From the NCBI GenBank assembly GCA_016125285.1, contig WGMA01000051.1, positions 54,169 through 118,168 on the forward strand: DNA of 64,000 nucleotides. Reading direction: 5' to 3'. Below, one piece after another: positions 18,237-27,200 of the stretch. A program made the translations under genes and the position numbers. Below the pieces are notes generated by a model that worked only from the letters and a program-made list of their open reading frames with translations, made no database searches and was not told the origin of the DNA. The stretch comes from Phycisphaera sp. GTDB taxonomy: Bacteria; Planctomycetota; Phycisphaerae; Phycisphaerales; Zrk34. Each line of letters begins with the position of its first letter. Within the stretch, counting starts at the first letter, position 1.

Positions 18237-19826
18237 TCACGAGCCGGGCTTCGCCGCTTCTGGCTTCGACTCGGCCTCCGCCTTCTTGTCGGTTAGCACG
18301 TCCTGCCGCGACAGCTTGATCTGGCGATAGACCTCGTCGGAGATGACGTAGTACCAGTCGGCGAAGCGGTTATTCAACTCGTCCACACGCTTGCGGGCGC
18401 CGTCGACCTTGTCCTTGTACTCCTTCATCTTGCGATCGTTCTCGGCGTGCACGGGGTCCTTTGCCGAGCCCGCGGGCGCGGCGGTCGGCTTCGGCGCGGC
18501 GGCGTCGCCGGTAGCGGCCGCCGCGTCACCCGTTGCGCCGGTGGGGCCCTGGGCGCCTGAGTCGCCGTTCGGCTTGAGCAGCGGCGGCACCGACGGCTTC
18601 GGGACGCTCGAGCCTTGCGGCGCGGGCGGACCCTCAGGGGTCGGCGTCGCTTCCGGCTCGAGTTTCGGCTTCTCGATCACGTCTTCGTTCAACCGCGCCA
18701 GAACGTAGATGTACCGGTTCGCCTCAGCCGCGGAAGGCTTCGTCGCGTCGTCCTGCGCCACCGCACTGGCGTGCTGCTCACTTTCGGCGATCTCGCCAAA
18801 CCGCAGCACGTATTCGACGCCGTCCTTCATCGTCACGATGATCTGCCCCTGGTTCGACAGGATTCGCGTGCCCTGCTGGCCTTCGATCGACGCGGGGAAG
18901 AAGCCCTTGCCGATCAGCGACTCGATGATCGTGCGGTTCTCCGGCGTGTTGAGGTTGCTGAACATCTCCGCTCCCTTGCGGAGGTTCGCCACGAGCACAT
19001 CGGGCTTGCGCGTCACGTCGATGATCTTCAGGTCGTCGAGCGCGTTGCGCATCGCGTCGAGCTTTTTCGCATCCGCGACCTTGTCAACCGGCGCGTCCTT
19101 AACACTCCACTTCGGGTCCGCCGACGGGTCGTAATGGACAACGACCTTGTCGCCGGGGACGAACCGCCGGTTGGCTTCGTCGATGCTGTGGTTGTCGAAC
19201 GTCACGGTACGCACGTCCGCCGCGTTGAGCTTGAGGAAGTCGCGCTCGATCCAGTCGTCGAACTTCGTGGTCAGTTTCGACGGGTCCACCTTCGTCACGT
19301 AAACGCGGTCTTGGCCGGGCACGCGCACGTAGCGAAGACCGGGCCGATCCTTCACGGCGTCGCCGACGATCAACTGCACCAGCGTGTTGCCCTTGTCGTC
19401 GGTCATGCGCACGAGGCGACCGACGCCGGTATCGCCGACCTTCGCCTTCTCGGGGTTGCGCACGCCGAACTCGCTTCGCTCGTTCATCGAGTCGCTGACC
19501 GCACCGAGCTTCTGCAGGCCGATGAGCGATGACGCCGCGTCGGCCATCCGCCGCGATGCGTCGGCCGGATAGTTCTCGTGCGACGGGATAACCCACGCGC
19601 CGTCGACCTTCGCGACCTTGAACTGCAGCAGGTCACCGGTGGTGTCTTCGAACGCCAACACCTCCAGCGAATTAGCGGTCAGCGGGTCGGTGAAGTCAGC
19701 GAACAGCGGCTGACCGATGTCGTCGTTGGTCTTTGTCGCCACCGATCGCGGCTGGATCACGATGCCGATGATAAGCATCGCCAACCCGATCGCACCGAAT
19801 ACGGCGGTCTTCTTTGTCTCACTCAT
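18237..19826 (-). CDS. DUF4340 domain-containing membrane-anchored protein
   Basis: A 529-residue protein with one N-terminal membrane anchor (VFGAIGLAMLIIGIVIQ). The body contains the features of DUF4340 proteins: LQFKVAKVDGAWVIPSHENYPAD near the start, RYVRVPGQDRVYVTK and DWIERDFLKLNAADVRTV. Residues around 385-470 are rich in Pro, Ala and Gly (low complexity) and the C-terminal 60 residues are charged and helical. It is 12 bases downstream of the permease-GldG gene and belongs to the same operon, as is usual for DUF4340 genes. It probably sits outside the membrane as an accessory of the exporter. ATG at 19826 is preferred over the upstream GTG because GAGG is correctly spaced seven bases before it. 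Confidence 0.85.
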   Translation of the reverse strand: MSETKKTAVFGAIGLAMLIIGIVIQPRSVATKTNDDIGQPLFADFTDPLTANSLEVLAFEDTTGDLLQFKVAKVDGAWVIPSHENYPADASRRMADAASSLIGLQKLGAVSDSMNERSEFGVRNPEKAKVGDTGVGRLVRMTDDKGNTLVQLIVGDAVKDRPGLRYVRVPGQDRVYVTKVDPSKLTTKFDDWIERDFLKLNAADVRTVTFDNHSIDEANRRFVPGDKVVVHYDPSADPKWSVKDAPVDKVADAKKLDAMRNALDDLKIIDVTRKPDVLVANLRKGAEMFSNLNTPENRTIIESLIGKGFFPASIEGQQGTRILSNQGQIIVTMKDGVEYVLRFGEIAESEQHASAVAQDDATKPSAAEANRYIYVLARLNEDVIEKPKLEPEATPTPEGPPAPQGSSVPKPSVPPLLKPNGDSGAQGPTGATGDAAAATGDAAAPKPTAAPAGSAKDPVHAENDRKMKEYKDKVDGARKRVDELNNRFADWYYVISDEVYRQIKLSRQDVLTDKKAEAESKPEAAKPGS

Positions 19827-19838
19827 GTTCACACCTCG

Positions 19839-22577
19839 CTAGCTGCGCACGCGGGATCGCACCGCGCCTTCCAGTTCGCCGGATCGCCTCTTGATGAAGA
19901 TGAACAGCCCGATCCCCAGCGGAAGGATCGGCGGCAGGAACACCGCCAGTCGCTTGATGCGGTTCTGCACCCGCCGGATGTGCAGTTCCATCTCCGACTC
20001 GGCCTGCTGAATGCGACGATCGCGTTCCTGCTCCAGCTGAAGCCGCTTGACCGACAGCGATTTTTCGAGCTGCGACCGCGCCGTTTCAAGCTGGATGTCG
20101 AATTCGCGCTGATCGATGCCGGGCGTCTTGCGGATCTTGTCGACCCGATCATTGATCTTGTCCTGCTCCTGCTCGATCGCCTTGGTGAAGTCTTCGCGGT
20201 ACTCCTGCCGCGCCTTCTTCGCCAGGAGCCGCTCCTGCTCGGCGATCCGTTCGAAGGCGGTGAGCGTCCGGTGCTCGTGACGCCGCTTGCGGATGTCGAT
20301 GAAGCGGTCGTCGCCCGCGAGCGAGTCGATCGTGTTGAGCACCAGCGTTACGTTGTCCACGTCGAGGTACAGGTCCATATCCGGGTTCGGACCCTGGCTG
20401 CGGATGTTGAAGAACACGTCGGACAGCACGTCGATGTCGGCGAACAGCACGGCGTTGATCGCCGCGGGCTTCGACTTGTCGTCCGCAGCCTTGTCGCCGT
20501 CCTTTCCGGCGTCACTCTTCGCGTCGCTGTCCGCGACGCGCGGCGTGCCGGTGATGCGTGCCGCGAGCGTGTAGGACTGCTCGGTGATATGCAGACGACG
20601 ATCGGGGTTGAGGCCGCCCCCGCCGCCGAAGAATGACGGCATGAACAGCTCGTTGACCGCCACCGTGCCCGTGCGCTTGCCGGTCTGGAGCAGCGGCTCG
20701 AACGTGAGGATCGAGTTGTTCGCCTTGGTCACCGATCCGGGACACAGCAACAACGTCTGCTGGAGACCGGACGTGATCGGATCACTCGTGTTGAACGCTT
20801 CGGACTGCCCCGACGCGGGGCCGACGAAGACGAACTCGTTGGGAAAATTGTCCGCCTTGGGGTACGGGTTGTAGTCCTGCCACACGACGTTGCCGCCGTC
20901 GAACATGACGCCGAGCAGCTGCCACAGCTTGTTGATGTTGCCCTTGGGCTTCGGCGGCGGCGGTCGCATGAAGGGGTTCTGCTGCGGGGGTTGGCGCGGC
21001 TGGTCGGTTCCGGCGATGTTGCGGCTGACGAACGGCTGCGGGTCCTCGAAGATCGCGGTGGGCTGGCCGTCGCGGATCGCGTCGAGCACGTTGTCGAGCT
21101 GCGCCGGCTCCAGCGTCGACGGCTGCACGAGGAGCATCACGTCGTAGTGCTGCTTGATGGGCTCCGACGGGTTGATCTGCTTGACGTTGTACTGCTTTTC
21201 GAGCTCCGTGATGATGGCCTGACCGGGCGTCTGGCTCATGGTCTGCGGATCGAATCCCCCCATCAGCTGAGCGTCGGTCGTCACGACGCCGACGGTCTTG
21301 CGATCCTTCTGCGCCAGGGCCACGATCGATCGCACGAGCTCGTATTCGACAGGGATGCCGCGGTCGACGAATGGGATAACGACCTTGTCCAGTCCGCTGG
21401 TGACCGCAACGCCGAGGAAGATTTCCGCCTCGCGGAACCGGCCCCGGTCACGCGTGAACACACGCTGCCCGGTGATGCCGAACCGTTGCTCGGCGACGGC
21501 GGCGTCTTCCTTGAAGCTCTCGGTCTCGTTGACACGGACGGTGACCTTGCCGCCGCTGCGCTTCTGAAGTTCGTCGAGCATCGTCAGCAGGTTCAACCGC
21601 GTCTGGATGTACGCCTCGGGCACCTCGTCTTCCGGGCTGACGTACGCCTCGATGTGCACGCGGCGTTTGTCGCCGAGCCCGTCGAGCAGCATGAGCGTGC
21701 GCGGCGACAGCGAACTGAGCCCCTCGCTCGACGCATCGACACGCATGTCGAGCACACGCAGGCACAGCGCGAGCCCCACGACGACCAGGCCCATCGATGC
21801 GACGCGCGCCGCGTAGTGCGCCCCGGCGTTGACCCGACCACCGCCGCCCGTGTTCCAGTGCCGCCGACCGATGAGGATCATGCTCAGGTAGAGCATCACC
21901 GCGATGATCGACACGAAATATGTCACGCTGGAGAGGCTGACCACGCCGCGGGCGAAGTCCTCGAACTTAGCGGGGATGCTCCAGCGGTGCAGCCACTGCA
22001 CCACGTCGCTGCTGGTCACCACCACGTCGGCCGACGCGGCGAAGATCAGCGGCGTGTTGAACGCCACGCCGAGCACGAACCCGACCGTCAGATTCGACGT
22101 GAGGAACGACGCGACCATGCCGATCGACAGCATCGTCAGGCCCATCATCCAATAGCCGATGTACGTGGTGAGCATCAGGCCGATGTCCGGCTCGCCCAGC
22201 AGGCTCAGCACGACGATGTTCGACAGCGAAAACAGCAGCGACACGGTGAAGATGGCTGACGCGGCGAGGTACTTGCCCGCGACGACGTCGAGATCGCTGG
22301 CCGCGAGCGTCAGCAGCAGCTCGTCGGTGCCCTGGCGTCGCTCGTCGGCCCAGATGCTCATCGTGATCGCGGGCACGAAGCCGAGCAGGATCAGCGGCAT
22401 CAGCTCGTTGAGCTGGTCGAGGTTGGCGAGGTTGGCGTTGAAGAACTCGTGCGGCCAGAACGCCGCGAAGCCGGTCATCAGCACGAACCCACAGATGAAC
22501 ACGTAGCCGGTGGGGTTGCTGAAGTAGCTGTAGAAGTTCCGCTTGAAGATGCCGAGGATCACGTGTGCTTTCATCAT
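19839..22577 (-). CDS. ABC-2 permease fused to a GldG-like auxiliary domain
   Basis: A 912-residue protein. The first 240 residues are an ABC-2 type permease with about six membrane segments and the motif ADERRQGTDELLLTLAAS. A seventh segment near 265-280 (GLVVVGLALCLRVLDMRVDAS) leads into an extracytoplasmic GldG/ABC_transp_aux domain (about 280-740) with LSPRTLMLLDGL, VYVSPED-like strands and PVEYELVRSIVAL. A charged coiled coil (about 800-885) and a final membrane helix (AVFLPPILPLGIGLFIFI) close the protein. In gliding Bacteroidetes GldF and GldG are separate; here they are one chain. It works with the ATPase at 22612. The cargo is unknown. Confidence 0.9.
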   Translation of the reverse strand: MMKAHVILGIFKRNFYSYFSNPTGYVFICGFVLMTGFAAFWPHEFFNANLANLDQLNELMPLILLGFVPAITMSIWADERRQGTDELLLTLAASDLDVVAGKYLAASAIFTVSLLFSLSNIVVLSLLGEPDIGLMLTTYIGYWMMGLTMLSIGMVASFLTSNLTVGFVLGVAFNTPLIFAASADVVVTSSDVVQWLHRWSIPAKFEDFARGVVSLSSVTYFVSIIAVMLYLSMILIGRRHWNTGGGGRVNAGAHYAARVASMGLVVVGLALCLRVLDMRVDASSEGLSSLSPRTLMLLDGLGDKRRVHIEAYVSPEDEVPEAYIQTRLNLLTMLDELQKRSGGKVTVRVNETESFKEDAAVAEQRFGITGQRVFTRDRGRFREAEIFLGVAVTSGLDKVVIPFVDRGIPVEYELVRSIVALAQKDRKTVGVVTTDAQLMGGFDPQTMSQTPGQAIITELEKQYNVKQINPSEPIKQHYDVMLLVQPSTLEPAQLDNVLDAIRDGQPTAIFEDPQPFVSRNIAGTDQPRQPPQQNPFMRPPPPKPKGNINKLWQLLGVMFDGGNVVWQDYNPYPKADNFPNEFVFVGPASGQSEAFNTSDPITSGLQQTLLLCPGSVTKANNSILTFEPLLQTGKRTGTVAVNELFMPSFFGGGGGLNPDRRLHITEQSYTLAARITGTPRVADSDAKSDAGKDGDKAADDKSKPAAINAVLFADIDVLSDVFFNIRSQGPNPDMDLYLDVDNVTLVLNTIDSLAGDDRFIDIRKRRHEHRTLTAFERIAEQERLLAKKARQEYREDFTKAIEQEQDKINDRVDKIRKTPGIDQREFDIQLETARSQLEKSLSVKRLQLEQERDRRIQQAESEMELHIRRVQNRIKRLAVFLPPILPLGIGLFIFIKRRSGELEGAVRSRVRS

Positions 22578-22611
22578 GCTGCTCGCGTGTGCACCTTGTT
22601 TGTGGTGGGGT

Positions 22612-23385
22612 TTACGCCGAGGCGGGCTCGGCGACGTCCTCTGGCCGATCGGGCTCGGCGTCGCGTTGGGTCAGTTCGTGGAACCGCTGTTCCAGCGTGC
22701 TGTCGCCGACGAGTTCCTCGCGCGGCCCGTCATACACGACGCGCCCGTCGTTGATCAGGATGATGCGATCGGCGAGTTCCTCGACCTCCTGCATGATGTG
22801 CGTCGACAGCAGGATGGTCTTCGTCTCGCCGAGCTGACGGATCGTCTGACGCACGTCGCGGATCTGATTCGGATCGAGCCCGGCGGTCGGCTCGTCGAGG
22901 ATCAGCACGTCGGGGTCGTGTAGCAGCGTCATCGCCATGCCCACACGCTGCCGATACCCGCGGGACAGCTTGCTGATCGGTCGGTTGATCACTGTGGTCA
23001 GGTCGCAGAGCTTCACGACGGCGGCGATGCGCTCGCCGCGCCGATCGGCCGGCATCCCGCGCGTCTCGGCGAAAAACTCCAGCAGCGAGCGCGGCGTCAT
23101 GTCGTGGTACAGCGGCCCGTTTTCGGGCAGGTACCCCAGCCGATCCGCCGCCGCGAGACGATCCGTCTTCATGTCGTGACCGCAGATCCGCGCCGAGCCC
23201 TCCGATGGTGACAGATATCCGGTCAGAAGCTTCATCGTCGTGCTCTTACCGGCGCCGTTCGGCCCGAGGAACGCAACAATCTCGCCCTGGCGGATCGAGA
23301 ACGTCACGTCCTTGATCGCCGTGAACCTGCCGTAGTATTTGCACAGCCCCCGAGCCTCGATCATCAGCGGTGGTTTATCGCTCAC
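22612..23385 (-). CDS. ABC transporter ATP-binding protein (GldA-like)
   Basis: A 257-residue ATPase with Walker A GPNGAGKST, signature LSRGYRQRVG, Walker B VLILDEPTAGLD and the switch histidine in LLSTHIMQE. It matches the CcmA/GldA type that pairs with ABC-2 permeases. GTG at 23385 was chosen because GGAGG lies six bases upstream; the longer frame to 23445 lacks homology. It is the first gene of the minus-strand exporter operon, 34 bases before the permease-GldG gene. It energises export or assembly of an unknown substrate at the cell envelope. Confidence 0.93.
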   Translation of the reverse strand: MSDKPPLMIEARGLCKYYGRFTAIKDVTFSIRQGEIVAFLGPNGAGKSTTMKLLTGYLSPSEGSARICGHDMKTDRLAAADRLGYLPENGPLYHDMTPRSLLEFFAETRGMPADRRGERIAAVVKLCDLTTVINRPISKLSRGYRQRVGMAMTLLHDPDVLILDEPTAGLDPNQIRDVRQTIRQLGETKTILLSTHIMQEVEELADRIILINDGRVVYDGPREELVGDSTLEQRFHELTQRDAEPDRPEDVAEPASA

Positions 23386-23846
23386 GTTATGCCTCCACGT
23401 CCGGTGTACCGTTCGCCTCGCGGGTGAGGTCGACTCATTACACAAGTCATTCAGGCTGCGACGCCGTGATTGTTTAGCCCTTCAGATCCATATCGCGTCA
23501 TGGCGACACGACATAACCCTGATTAGCTGATCTTTACGCAGGACATCCGCGTGTGGTTCGACTTCAGAAAAAAAAGTCTAGCACGTGGCACACGAACAAC
23601 TTGCGACTGGGTGACCAGATGAATTCGGGGATTTGCCGGAGGCACGGCCATCGCTAACGCCGCGAAACCCGACCGGTGAACGGACAGCGGAATCGCATGT
23701 CACGCCAACCCGCACGATCGCACGGAGCGGCGCCAACCCGGGATATTAACATCTGTGGCATCTGCGTTTACACCACGAATGACTTGTCGGCGCCCGTAAT
23801 CATCATCTACGGTGAGCGAATCGCTCGTCCCGTTCATCCGCCCGAG
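23386..23846. other. non-coding gap upstream of the ABC operon
   Basis: About 460 bases with lower GC than the genes around it. It must hold the promoter of the minus-strand ABC operon, but I see no convincing -35/-10 pair. A run of eight A lies at 23568-23575. The short plus-strand frame at 23676-23873 has no family features and is not supported as a gene. Confidence 0.5.
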
Positions 23847-24125
23847 ACAATGACGACGACGAAGACGCCGTAGCCGCCCTGCGCGAACTGCTGGCGATCG
23901 GATGCTCTCAATATCCCGATCTCGCGGTCATCGACCGAGAGCACCTCACCGCGGTCCTCAAGGAACACGGACTACGCCGAGGCGCTGGGACTGCTGCTCG
24001 ACGCAAACCGCCTCCACGACCGCAACGCCCGCGCGGAACTGATCCGCCAGTGCTACATGAAGCTCGGCGCGACGAGGCACGCCGCGTCGAGTTCAGCATC
24101 CGAAGAAGCCCCAAACCACAATTGA
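23847..24125 (+). pseudogene. frameshifted gene remnant, unknown family
   Basis: Two reading frames join into one protein-like sequence if a single G near 23970 is removed. The upstream part reads EDAVAALRELLAIG then CSQYPDLAVIDREHLTAVLKEH. It continues in the next frame as DYAEALGLLLDANRLHDRNAR then AELIRQCYMKLG, ending in TGA at 24123-24125. Both parts have the high third-position GC expected of coding DNA here, and the join is helical and TPR-like. There is no start codon, so the 5' end is also lost. I cannot assign a family. A sequencing or assembly indel would look the same. Confidence 0.45.
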
Positions 24126-24127
24126 AA

Positions 24128-24250
24128 CTAACGAGCCGTGGGCACCGGGATGACCACCTTGTCGCGCTGTGACGACCTGTGGTTTCGGAACGCGGAGCCG
24201 GCGGGCCTCAGTTCATCAACCCAATCGGCGAGAATCCCCGCCTCTGACAA
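24128..24250 (-). pseudogene. possible C-terminal gene remnant downstream of the giant gene
   Basis: A 40-codon open stretch on the minus strand reads GILADWVDELRPAGSAFRN and ends DKVVIPVPTAR then stop. It is protein-like in composition and has a moderately high GC third position. It lacks a start codon and is cut by an in-frame TGA at 24251-24253. It may be a remnant end of a lost gene; chance is also possible. Confidence 0.22.
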
Positions 24251-24280
24251 TCAAGCCAGTGGTAAGAGTCGGACGCCACG

Positions 24281-27200
24281 TCAGACGATGCGAACGACAA
24301 AGTCTTCGTCGAACGATGCGAGTTCGATGTCGATCGGACGCCTCAGTCGGACACGACTGCCGCTTGTTGTCTGAACGTCGATTTGACCAAACGACTGCGT
24401 GGCGACACCGAACGGTGTGCCCTCGTTGTCTGAATCAACGCCGGATATCGACGCACGCCCGATCGACGCGGCGGCGATGCGACTGGCTTCAAAGTGCCCG
24501 CCACGACCGCGGCCGACTTGGACGGCACGGATCGTCGCAAGCGTATCAAAGTCGCCCGGCGCATCCGGCAGGCCCTCGACGCCCTCGTCGAGCCCCGCCA
24601 ACAGATCGCTGTCGATCATGGCGTTGGCGAATACGAACGCGATGTCGGCGCGGGTCCGTAAAGAAGACCCTCGCATCTCGCCGAACACACGGGCGCTATC
24701 CAGCGCGGTGACCGGTGGGCCGTCCGGATCGGCCTCCGCGAGCAGGTCCAGGCGCGAGTCGACGAGATCACCCGCCATCACCATCTGACGCATGCGCTGT
24801 GCCGTGAGGTCGAGCCGTGTTACGTCGCCCGCGGCCTGCAGCACACGCAATTCGCCATCGACGTCGAGACGCAGACCATCGACACGCTGGAGCATCAGCG
24901 CCACGGCGCCGTCGGCAACGTTCCAATCGGCGTCGGACAGCGGCCCGCGGATCACCGCCCGGCCGAGCGCCGGGGCGCCGCTGCCGTCGCCGCTGAGGTC
25001 GACGTCCGCCTGGAACACGCCAGACGAGGCGCGTCGATAGAAACCGGTGGTCTCCAGCACGCCCAGCGTTGCAGCGGCGATCACATCCGGCGTGCCGTCG
25101 GCGTCGTACCACGCGGTGACACGCACGAGCCGCAGCGGCGTGTCGGAGTCGATCGACGCGTCGACCACAACGCCGGCGCGGAACACGAGCGATCGGCGCG
25201 GGTTGGTCGGATCGCTGCCGATGAGCAGCGTCTGCTGACCGCCGCCGTTGATGTCGCCGACGAACATCATGGCCAGGCCGCGCTCGGCGGTGAAGTCGCC
25301 GGTGATGTTCATGCGCGGGGCGTTGATGAGGCCGAACGCGCCCGTGATGTCGATGTCGTGAACATCGACGTCACCATCGCCACCGCGCGTGCGGACGAAC
25401 AGCCGCGCATTGGCGGACGTGGAGGTGATCGCGAGCGTAGACACGCCGACGCCTCCGGCGGCGGTGACGACGAGCGTGTTACGGATGAACTCGACGTTGA
25501 CGTCGTCACCCTGCACCACCGCTGTCGCCGTGGCGCCGATGAGTGTCATCTGCACCTGGGTACCGTCGAAGTCGGTGAACAGCAGGCGGCGGGCCGGGGC
25601 GTTGTCGCCGAAGATGATCATCTGCCCGCTGGGCGAGACGTGGACGGTGACGGTCGCGTCGTCGGCGCCACCGGCGCCGTCGCTGATGGTGTAGGTGAAC
25701 GTATCGAAGCCGCTGAAGCCTGCGTCGGGGCTGTAAGTGATCGTGTTGTCGCCGTTGACGACGATCGAGCCATGGTCAGGGTCGGTGGTGTCCTGCACGA
25801 ATAGAGGCTGGCCGTCGACGTCGCTGTCGTTCGCGCGGACGTCGATGACGACGGGCGTCGATTCCTGCGTCGACGCCTCGTCGTCGACGGCGACGGGATT
25901 GTCGTTGACGGCGTTGACGGTCACGTTGACGGTGGCGGTCGCCGCACCACCCACGCCGTCGGTGATCGTATAGGCGAACGTGTCGGCGCCGTTGTAGTCT
26001 GTCGCGGGCGTGTAGCGGATCGACCCGTCGGGGTTGATCGACGCCGAGCCGTGGGTGGGCTGCGTGACGGCGTCGACGGTCGGCGTCTGACCGTCCACGT
26101 CGCCGTCGTTGGTCAGCACATCGATGTCGACCGGCGTGTCTTCATTGGTGGTCGTCGCGTCGTCGATCGCGGTCGGGTCGTCGTTCACGGGGCTGATCGC
26201 GACGGTGACGGTCGCCGAGCCGGTGTGCCCCGCGCCGTCGTTGACGGTGTAGGTGAACGAATCTACGCCGCTGTAGTCGGCGTCGGGCGTATACGTGATC
26301 GAGCCGTCGGGGTTGATCGCCGTTGAGCCGTGGGCAGGATCGCTGACGGACTCGACCGAGAGCGTGTCGCCCTGCGGGTCGGTGTCGTTGGTCAGCACGT
26401 CGATGGTGACCGGCGTGTCCTCGTCGGTCATTGTCGAATCGTCGCCGGGCGTCGGGTCGTCGTCGACCGGGTTGACCGTCACGACAACGATAGCGTTGTT
26501 CGTGTGTCCCGCGCCGTCGTTAATCGTATAGGTGAACATGTCGACGCCGTTGAAGTCGACGTCGGGTGTGTAGGTGATCGTGCCGTCGGTATTGATCGTC
26601 GCGTAACCGTGCATCGGATTGGTGACGGACTGGACCGCAAGCGTATCGCCCTGCGGGTCGGTGTCGTTGGCCAGCACATCGATGACGACCGGCGTGTCCT
26701 CGTCGGTGGTCGCGATGTCATCCACGGCGTCGGGCGACTCGTTCGTCGGGTTGACCGTCACGACAACTGTCGCGGTGTCGGCGTGGCCGGCGCCGTCGTT
26801 GATTGTGTAGGTGAACGTGTCGTCGCCGGCGAAGCCCATGTCCGGGGTGTAGGTGATCGTGTTGTCGCCGTTGATCACGGCTGATCCGTTGGCGGGGTCG
26901 GACACGGATTCGACGGTCAGCGGGTCGCCCTGCGGATCGGAATCGTTCGACAACACGTCGATGGTGACCGGCATGTCCGCGTCGGTCGTGGCGGTGTCGT
27001 TGACCGCGACGGGCGACTGCGGTTCGCCGACTTGCACCGTGACCGTGGCGGTGGCGACGCCACCGGCGCCGTCGCTGACGTCGTAGGTAAACGTGTCGAC
27101 GCCGCTGAATCCGTTACTCGGCGTGTACGTCAACTGCCCGCCGCCGTTGTCGGTCACGACGCCCCCGGCGGGCTGTGTAAACGACTCGATGCTCAGCGGA

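Noticed and set aside
23676..23873. Short plus-strand frame in the ABC upstream gap
   Set aside because: No ribosome site, no family features and weak codon bias.
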